Assembly (NCBI GenBank): GCA_025937115.1
Contig: JAICSB010000060.1
Location: 1-11,428 of the forward strand
From: Pseudonocardiaceae bacterium
GTDB lineage: Bacteria; Actinomycetota; Actinomycetes; Mycobacteriales; Pseudonocardiaceae
Length of the DNA stretch: 11,428 nucleotides
Direction: 5' to 3'
Shown here: piece by piece, positions 7,688 to 11,428 of the stretch
Layout: each line of letters begins with the position of its first letter
How positions within the stretch are numbered: the first letter of the stretch is position 1
Made by a program: the position numbers and the translations under genes
The notes under the pieces: model-generated
Told to the model about the DNA's origin: nothing
What the model saw: only the letters and a program-made list of their open reading frames with translations
Databases searched by the model: none

Positions 7688-7719
7688 CCCGGCGGGCCCG
7701 GGCGCCCGTCATTCCTGGC

Positions 7720-7732
7720 TAGGGTGGGGTGC
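7720..7732 (+). promoter_or_regulatory. Leaderless-type promoter of metF (-10 TAGGGT)
   Basis: TAGGGT (7720-7725) fits TAnnnT and ends 7 nt before the metF ATG at 7733, so transcription would start at or next to the A of the start codon. The G-rich stretch between them is not a convincing Shine-Dalgarno at useful spacing. No clear -35 is seen, which is common for this promoter type. Confidence 0.5.
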
Positions 7733-8644
7733 ATGACGGCCGTCATCGACCGGCTCGGCGGCGACCGCCCGGTGTTCTCAGTGGAGTTCTTCCCGCCCCG
7801 CGACGACGCCGGGGAGAGCCAGCTGTGGCAAGCACTGCGTGATTTCGAGCCGCTGGACCCAGCCTTCGCCTCGGTGACTTATGGCGCTGGGGGTGCTAAC
7901 CGGGACCGCACCTTGCGGATCACCGGGCGGATTGCGCAGCAGACCACCGTCGTCGCGATGGCGCACCTCACCGCGGTGAACCACTCAGTGGCCGAGCTGC
8001 GACAAGTGATCGACAACTACGCCGAAGCCGGGATTTCTAATCTGCTGGCGTTGCGTGGTGATCCGCCCGGTGATCCGCTGGGGGAGTGGGTGGCGCACCC
8101 GCGGGGCGTGCACTACGCGGAGGATCTAGTCCGCCTCGCTCGTTCGCTCGGCGACTTCTGCGTCGGCGTGGCCGCTTTCCCCGAGTGCCACCCGCGGTCG
8201 ATCGACGTCGACTCTGACGTCCGGTACCTGGTGGCAAAGCTGCGTGCCGGCGCTCAGTTCGCGATCACCCAGATGTTCTTCCACCCGGAGGACTACCTCA
8301 GACTGAGGGACCGGGTAGCCGCCGCGGGTGCGGATATGGCGACGGTCCCGATCCTGCCGGGGATTATGCCGATCACCTCGCTGCGCGGTGTGCAGAAAAT
8401 GGCTGAGCTATCGGGCTGCACCATACCGCTGGCGGTGCGTGACCGGCTGGCCGCGGTAGGTGACGATCCTGCCGCGGTGCGCCAGGTAGGTATCGACGTT
8501 GCCAGCGAGTTGTGCGAACGGTTGCTCGCTGAGGGTGTGCCGGGACTGCACTTCTACACACTCAACCGGTCCGGTTCCACCCAAGCGGTACTCGCCCGTC
8601 TCGGCATGGCGCCCGGCCGCCCGGCCGCCGTCGCCACGCACTGA
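7733..8644 (+). CDS. metF: Methylenetetrahydrofolate reductase
   Basis: Flavoenzyme reducing 5,10-methylene-THF to 5-methyl-THF for methionine synthesis. From ATG 7733 the protein is 303 residues, a normal bacterial MetF length. Signatures: FSVEFFPPR (15-23) with the catalytic acid E18, VTYGAGG (48-54), AHLTAVN (77-83), LLALRGDPP (104-112) with D110 at the flavin-interacting position, QFAITQMFF (175-183), ILPGIMPI (207-214) and the C-terminal GLHFYTLNRS (271-280). All core residues are intact, unlike the divergent MTHFR-like protein at the matching M. tuberculosis locus. The frame is open back to 7595, but the upstream residues are Gly/Pro/Arg-rich and unlike MetF, and the leaderless -10 points to 7733. 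It diverges from the crt operon; this proximity appears to be conserved position rather than a shared pathway. Confidence 0.95.
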   Translation: MTAVIDRLGGDRPVFSVEFFPPRDDAGESQLWQALRDFEPLDPAFASVTYGAGGANRDRTLRITGRIAQQTTVVAMAHLTAVNHSVAELRQVIDNYAEAGISNLLALRGDPPGDPLGEWVAHPRGVHYAEDLVRLARSLGDFCVGVAAFPECHPRSIDVDSDVRYLVAKLRAGAQFAITQMFFHPEDYLRLRDRVAAAGADMATVPILPGIMPITSLRGVQKMAELSGCTIPLAVRDRLAAVGDDPAAVRQVGIDVASELCERLLAEGVPGLHFYTLNRSGSTQAVLARLGMAPGRPAAVATH

Positions 8645-8660
8645 GTTGGCGGCCCTTAAC

Positions 8661-8694
8661 CGCTGCCGACTTCGGTCACGCTAGAGCGGCAGCG
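8661..8694. terminator. Short hairpin between convergent metF and GNAT genes
   Basis: CGCTGCCG (8661-8668) and CGGCAGCG (8687-8694) form a perfect 8-bp stem with an 18-nt loop. It follows the metF stop (8642-8644) and includes the GNAT stop codon (TAG on the minus strand, 8683-8681). An alternative inner hairpin CCGA-CT-TCGG (8666-8675) competes. There is no U-tract. Position suggests a weak bidirectional terminator. Confidence 0.4.
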
Positions 8695-9241
8695 TGCGCG
8701 CCAGTACGGCGAAGTCTCGGGAGTCCCCGGTGAAGTGGTAGTGCCTCAGCAGATCGGTGAATCCGAGCCGGCGGTAGAGCCGCCATGCTCTGGTGGGTCC
8801 CTCGGGAGTGGACAACAATGCGCGCGGGGCATCCACCCTGGACAGTAGCTCGGTGAGCAGCGCCTTGCCGATACCCCTGCCCTGGGCGTCGGGACGCACA
8901 TGCAGTTCGGTGAGCTCGAAGTAGTCGGCGAGCTCGCGCTGTGCACGGCGACGATCGATCAGCATGAGCCCGCGTTGAACCTCGTCATGCCACCACTGCC
9001 CAGGAGCACCCCGGTAGCCGTAGCCGATGCCCACCAGGGCGTCTGCGTCGAAGGCAGCCATGCACAGCCAGCCGTCCCGCAGCATGTGTTCCAGCCACAT
9101 CGGACTCCGGTGCCGCGCCGTGCCGGGCGGGTAGTGCATGGCCGTGACATAGATCTGCAGCGCCTCATCAAGGTGCATGCGCAATTGCGGAGCCGTCAGT
9201 TCAGCCAGCTGCGCTGGCTCGCGGATGGGCATCGCGGTCAC
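8681..9241 (-). CDS. GNAT family N-acetyltransferase
   Basis: A 186-residue protein of the GCN5-related acetyltransferase fold, expected to move an acetyl group from acetyl-CoA to an amine; the acceptor is unknown. The acetyl-CoA-binding motif is ELHVRPDAQGRGIGKALL (112-129), with the pyrophosphate loop Q120-GRGIG. It is followed by the usual C-terminal strand-helix TRAWRLYRRLGFTDLLRHYHF (150-170), in which the YxxxGF pattern is typical. The N-terminal part (DEALQIYVTAMHYPPGT and WLCMAAF) matches an actinobacterial subgroup. The start is GTG 9241, supported by GGAGG at 9252-9248 with 6 nt spacing; ATG 9232 is less likely. A possible -10, TAGGAT (9308-9303), lies about 60 nt upstream. It is convergent with metF and divergent from the SOS-box operon, so it may be controlled separately. 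Confidence 0.9.
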   Translation of the reverse strand: MTAMPIREPAQLAELTAPQLRMHLDEALQIYVTAMHYPPGTARHRSPMWLEHMLRDGWLCMAAFDADALVGIGYGYRGAPGQWWHDEVQRGLMLIDRRRAQRELADYFELTELHVRPDAQGRGIGKALLTELLSRVDAPRALLSTPEGPTRAWRLYRRLGFTDLLRHYHFTGDSRDFAVLARTLPL

Positions 9242-9352
9242 CGCTGACCTCCAGTGTCGACCGATGTCGGTGCGAAGCGGGTGCCGTCCACAGAGTGCAC
9301 GAATCCTATGTGATCACGCCAGGTGTCGAGCCGCTGCGGTGGAGATTGGCAC

Positions 9353-9383
9353 TTGACGCAACCGTGGCTCAGGGGGTTATCCT
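9353..9383 (+). promoter_or_regulatory. Promoter of the HEPN/DinB-like operon
   Basis: TTGACG (9353-9358) matches a sigma-70-type -35 at five of six positions. TATCCT (9378-9383) matches the TAnnnT -10. The 19-nt spacer is slightly long. The predicted start is near 9390, immediately before the LexA box, leaving a leader of about 140 nt before the GTG at 9534. Confidence 0.5.
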
Positions 9384-9392
9384 AGGAGAGCA

Positions 9393-9408
9393 TCGAACAT
9401 ATGTTCGA
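9393..9408. promoter_or_regulatory. Perfect LexA (SOS) box
   Basis: TCGAACATATGTTCGA is a perfect 16-bp palindrome and fits the actinobacterial LexA (Cheo-type) consensus TCGAAC-N4-GTTCGA in all defined positions. It begins 9 nt after the candidate -10 (9378-9383), overlapping the expected transcription start, where bound LexA would block initiation. The first gene downstream is the HEPN protein at 9534. The GNAT start is about 150 bp away on the other side and is a less likely target. Confidence 0.8.
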
Positions 9409-9429
9409 ACAACGCCCGGCGGTGGGGCG

Positions 9430-9467
9430 GGGGAAGCGCACCGCCGCCGGGCTCCGCCGGCTTCCCC
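9430..9467 (+). other. GC-rich hairpin in the leader of the HEPN operon
   Basis: GGGGAAGC (9430-9437) pairs with GCTTCCCC (9460-9467) around a 22-nt loop, inside which GCCGG/CCGGC (9446-9450/9457-9461) can form a second short stem. It lies in the predicted 5' untranslated leader between the LexA box and the AGGAGG ribosome site (9523-9528). It may affect mRNA stability or elongation, but no known riboswitch or attenuator is recognised. Confidence 0.3.
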
Positions 9468-9533
9468 ACGGCGGAGTCGACCCATTGCCATCAACCCGGG
9501 TCGCCCACCCCGACTCCCGACCAGGAGGCCGAA

Positions 9534-9989
9534 GTGTCCGTCGTTGCTGCCCTCACTACAGCTCCCGTGCCACGATACTCGAAGCACGAGGGGCCGAAAT
9601 ACGAAAGACGCAGTTGCCGGCTGCCCAGCGCACGCATCCTATTTGAGCAGGCTCGGCAAGGACTGCTTGATGCCGAGTACGCCGCACATCCAGTAGATCG
9701 TTACGTCCAGGCGCACCTCGCGGCGCTGCGTGCGGCCGCCGCCGTGTTGGCGGCACGGGCCCGACCGCGCAATCGCGCTCAGCCGATCAGCGCGTGGGCG
9801 CTGCTGGCGACAGTCGCGCCGGAACTCGCGGAATGGTCGGCGTTCTTTGCCGCCAGTTCGGCTACCCGGGCAGCTGCCGAGGCCGGTGCACATCGGCTGG
9901 TGACGGTTCGCGATGCCGACGATCTGCTCCGGCAGGCTCGCGAGTTCCTCGACCTTGCACGGCATGCGGCGGCGAGGCCCTCCCGATGA
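9534..9989 (+). CDS. SAV_6107-type HEPN domain protein
   Basis: A 151-residue, Ala/Arg-rich, mostly helical protein. Residues 32-144 match what I recall of the actinobacterial SAV_6107 HEPN family: SARILFEQARQGLLDA, then HPVDRYVQAHLAALRAAAAVL (52-72), a central helix around 88-108, and a final helix DLLRQAREFLDLA (130-142). HEPN domains often act as RNases or RNA-binding partners in stress and defence systems; the function of this family is not established to my knowledge. R56-YVQA-H61 fits the Rx4-6H spacing of HEPN nucleases, but it lies in an early helix rather than the usual last one. The GTG start is well placed, with AGGAGG 5 nt upstream (9523-9528). The gene follows a perfect LexA box and is coupled to the next gene by an ATGA overlap, so DNA-damage induction is predicted. 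Confidence 0.8.
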   Translation: MSVVAALTTAPVPRYSKHEGPKYERRSCRLPSARILFEQARQGLLDAEYAAHPVDRYVQAHLAALRAAAAVLAARARPRNRAQPISAWALLATVAPELAEWSAFFAASSATRAAAEAGAHRLVTVRDADDLLRQAREFLDLARHAAARPSR

Positions 9990-10759
9990 CCGCCCCGCGG
10001 CCGTTGATCGACTACGGCCGGATGCTCGACGTGATCGGAATCGAAGGTGAACTAATGCTCAGGGCGGCCGTCTCAGCGTTGCCGTCCGCGGCGCAGGCCG
10101 AGGTGCCAGGCTGTCCTGATTTCACCATGGCGGAAACCCTGCGGCATGTGGGGAGTGTGCACCGGGTGACCACGCTGTGGGCGCGAGACGGCCGTCGACC
10201 CGAGCAGTGGCAACGATCACCGTCGGACAACGATCTAGTTGGTTTCGTACGAACCGGTCTCAGCGAGTTGCTCGCAGAACTGGGTCGCCATGATCCCGCC
10301 GAACCGTGCGACACGTGGTGGCCCGCCGACCGTACGCATGGCTTCTGGTGGCGTCGGATGGCTCACGAGACCACCGTGCATCGGGTCGACGTCGAAGCTG
10401 CTGCTGGCGGCCCGGTCCATGCCATCGATCCCGAGCTGGCCCTCGACGGCATCGACGAGCTGCTGTTCGTGTGGTTCGGGTACCGCCTCGGTGAGCTGGG
10501 AATGTTCTCGCCTCAGCAGGGTTCCGTCGCCCTGTCCGCAGCGGATCGCCGCTGGTTGGCGATCTTCGAGCCGGGCCGGTCCATCGCTCGGCGAGTCGAG
10601 GAGGCCGACGCTCGGTCGGCGGACGCCATGGTGAGCGGAGATCCCATGGAAATCTACCTCTGGTCCTGGGGCCGGCTGCCCGACCAGTCGGTCCGGATCT
10701 CCGGCGATCAGGAGGCAGTCGGTCAGCTTTGGACGCTGCTGCGGCCCGCAACGCAGTGA
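9986..10759 (+). CDS. Maleylpyruvate isomerase-like, DinB-fold thiol-dependent protein (TIGR03083-type)
   Basis: 257 residues from the ATG that overlaps the HEPN stop as ATGA. The N-terminal four-helix part is MDMPI_N/DinB-like: H54 in TLRHVGSVHRV, and E128/H132 in RMAHETTVHRVDVEAA, sit like the His-Glu-His zinc site of mycothiol-dependent maleylpyruvate isomerase. The WWRRMAHET-HRxD block is characteristic of this actinobacterial family. The C-terminal part (about 150-254) is a smaller domain ending in VRISGDQEAVGQLWTLL, resembling the SCP2-like MDMPI_C region. It could be a mycothiol-dependent isomerase or transferase; no neighbour suggests aromatic catabolism, so maleylpyruvate is doubtful as substrate. 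DinB relatives include damage-induced proteins, which fits the LexA box at the head of this operon. The frame is open upstream to 9794, but that overlaps the HEPN gene and is not needed by the family. Confidence 0.85.
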   Translation: MTAPRPLIDYGRMLDVIGIEGELMLRAAVSALPSAAQAEVPGCPDFTMAETLRHVGSVHRVTTLWARDGRRPEQWQRSPSDNDLVGFVRTGLSELLAELGRHDPAEPCDTWWPADRTHGFWWRRMAHETTVHRVDVEAAAGGPVHAIDPELALDGIDELLFVWFGYRLGELGMFSPQQGSVALSAADRRWLAIFEPGRSIARRVEEADARSADAMVSGDPMEIYLWSWGRLPDQSVRISGDQEAVGQLWTLLRPATQ

Positions 10760-10772
10760 GCCGATCAGTTGC

Positions 10773-11428
10773 TCAGGCGCGTAGCCGCAGCCCTCGGGGC
10801 GTGGCGCGAAACCCTGCGTCGCGCAGCAGTTCGGCCAGCGCAGAACCCAGTGCCGCCTCGCCGTCTGCGCGCTCTACAGACAGCGAACCCAGCCAGCCTT
10901 GGTGGACCGCGCCGGCCAGGGCGTCTACAGCGGTGCGCAAGGCGGCGGTGTCCTCCGTGAAGGACAGTAGCGATCGGCCCCCGCGTTCGACGTACAACAC
11001 TGGGACACCGTCTACCAGGACGGCCAGCGCTCCGGCCTTGCGCCCAGGTCGATGCCGTAGGTCGCCCACCGTGGACGGCCACGGCAGGGCCGCCCCGTAG
11101 GGCTGGGCGGGGTCGGTGGCGGCAAGGACCACCGTGGCTGCACTGGCTTCGCCGGGATGGCCCACGGCGCGCAGCCGGTCGATGGCGCCGGGGACGGCGA
11201 ACTGCGCGGCTCCGAGTCCCTCGACGACGTACCCGCGTCGGCACCGGCCGGACTCCTCCATCGCCCGAAGCACCTTGTAGACACCGGCAAAGCCACCAGC
11301 GACGCGTTCGGTCTCCAGTGCTCCCCTGGTGAGGACCCCGTGGCGCTCGAGGAACGTCTCCGCCCGGGCATGCGCCCGGCGGGTGGGATCGAGGTTGGTC
11401 GTTGCCGGTTGGTGCACGGGTGACAACG
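10773..11428 (-). CDS. lhr: Large ATP-dependent helicase Lhr, C-terminal part (5' end beyond window)
   Basis: 218 residues reading in from the right edge and ending at TGA 10775-10773. The segment carries blocks I recognise from the C-terminus of bacterial Lhr: a winged-helix start (FLERHGVLTRGAL, AGGFAGVYKVLRAMEESG), RRGYVVEGLGAAQFAVPGA, then DPAQPYGAALPWP, HRPGRKAGALAVLVDG, VLYVERGGRSLLSF, and the terminal DAGFRATPRGLRLRA. Lhr is a 3'-5' helicase and translocase of about 1,500 residues linked to DNA repair and, in mycobacteria, induced by DNA damage. The helicase core lies outside the window, so its integrity cannot be judged. An apparent TTG start at 11426 is internal. It converges on the DinB-like gene with 13 bp between stop codons and no visible terminator. 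Confidence 0.92.
   Translation of the reverse strand, partial: LSPVHQPATTNLDPTRRAHARAETFLERHGVLTRGALETERVAGGFAGVYKVLRAMEESGRCRRGYVVEGLGAAQFAVPGAIDRLRAVGHPGEASAATVVLAATDPAQPYGAALPWPSTVGDLRHRPGRKAGALAVLVDGVPVLYVERGGRSLLSFTEDTAALRTAVDALAGAVHQGWLGSLSVERADGEAALGSALAELLRDAGFRATPRGLRLRA

Noticed and set aside
7542..7712. A 57-residue upstream extension of the GGPP synthase frame
   Set aside because: It is Arg-rich, unlike the family, and fills the divergent regulatory gap; GGAGG lies directly before ATG 7541.
7595..7732. A 46-residue upstream extension of MetF
   Set aside because: Gly/Pro/Arg-rich and unlike MetF N-termini; the TAGGGT promoter element would lie inside it.
9430..9467. Leader hairpin as a transcription attenuator or riboswitch
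   Set aside because: No U-tract, no alternative antiterminator and no known aptamer pattern; kept only as a structured leader.
9401..9646. An 81-codon frame starting at the ATG inside the LexA box
   Set aside because: Arg/Pro-rich, no ribosome site, runs out of frame into the HEPN gene, and matches no family I know. Most likely non-coding leader.
9794..9985. Upstream extension of the DinB-like protein frame
   Set aside because: Completely overlaps the HEPN gene in another frame; the ATGA coupling and family N-terminus support ATG 9986.
11424..11426. TTG as a start for the right-edge minus-strand gene
   Set aside because: The protein is clearly the C-terminal end of a much larger Lhr, so this is an internal leucine codon.
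1..11428. tRNA, rRNA, CRISPR array, transposase or prophage signatures
   Set aside because: None seen on either strand; all larger frames are accounted for by chromosomal-type genes.

Overview
The window is high-GC, densely packed DNA with GTG starts, TAnnnT-type -10 elements, a Cheo-type LexA box and a mycothiol-type maleylpyruvate isomerase relative. This points to an actinobacterium, most plausibly Pseudonocardiales (Saccharopolyspora/Amycolatopsis-like). The order idsA-mannosyltransferase with a divergent metF recalls the Rv2172c-Rv2174 region of Mycobacterium tuberculosis. The lineage is an inference from gene content and order.

Layout. (1) 1-626, minus strand: an MBL-fold metallohydrolase with an N-terminal zinc ribbon, cut by the left edge. 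It diverges across about 60 bp from a plus-strand pair, an SRPBCC/START-like protein (688-1140) overlapped by a TIM-barrel amidohydrolase (1109-2269). A 12-bp palindrome lies in the divergent gap. (2) 2277-2343: a 24-bp-stem hairpin between convergent genes. (3) 2336-7541, minus strand: a carotenoid operon read in the order crtE (GGPP synthase), crtI (phytoene desaturase), polytopic GT-C mannosyltransferase, crtB (phytoene synthase). The last three genes are coupled by a 7-nt gap and a 4-nt overlap. (4) 7542-7732: a divergent control region with reiterated CCCGG(G)TTC motifs and a leaderless-type promoter for metF (7733-8644). (5) 8681-9241, minus strand: a GNAT acetyltransferase. (6) 9353-9408: a promoter carrying a perfect 16-bp SOS box, followed by a structured leader and a two-gene plus-strand operon, a SAV_6107-type HEPN protein (9534-9989) and a DinB-fold/maleylpyruvate-isomerase-like protein (9986-10759). 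(7) 10773-11428, minus strand: the C-terminal end of the helicase Lhr, converging on that operon.

How the parts work together. CrtE makes GGPP, CrtB condenses two GGPP to phytoene and CrtI desaturates it, giving a membrane carotenoid. The embedded mannosyltransferase belongs to a family known to travel with crt genes, but its role there is unsettled. The most interesting signal is the LexA box in front of the HEPN/DinB-like operon: it predicts that a HEPN protein and a thiol-transferase-fold protein are made together in response to DNA damage, next to a repair-linked helicase.
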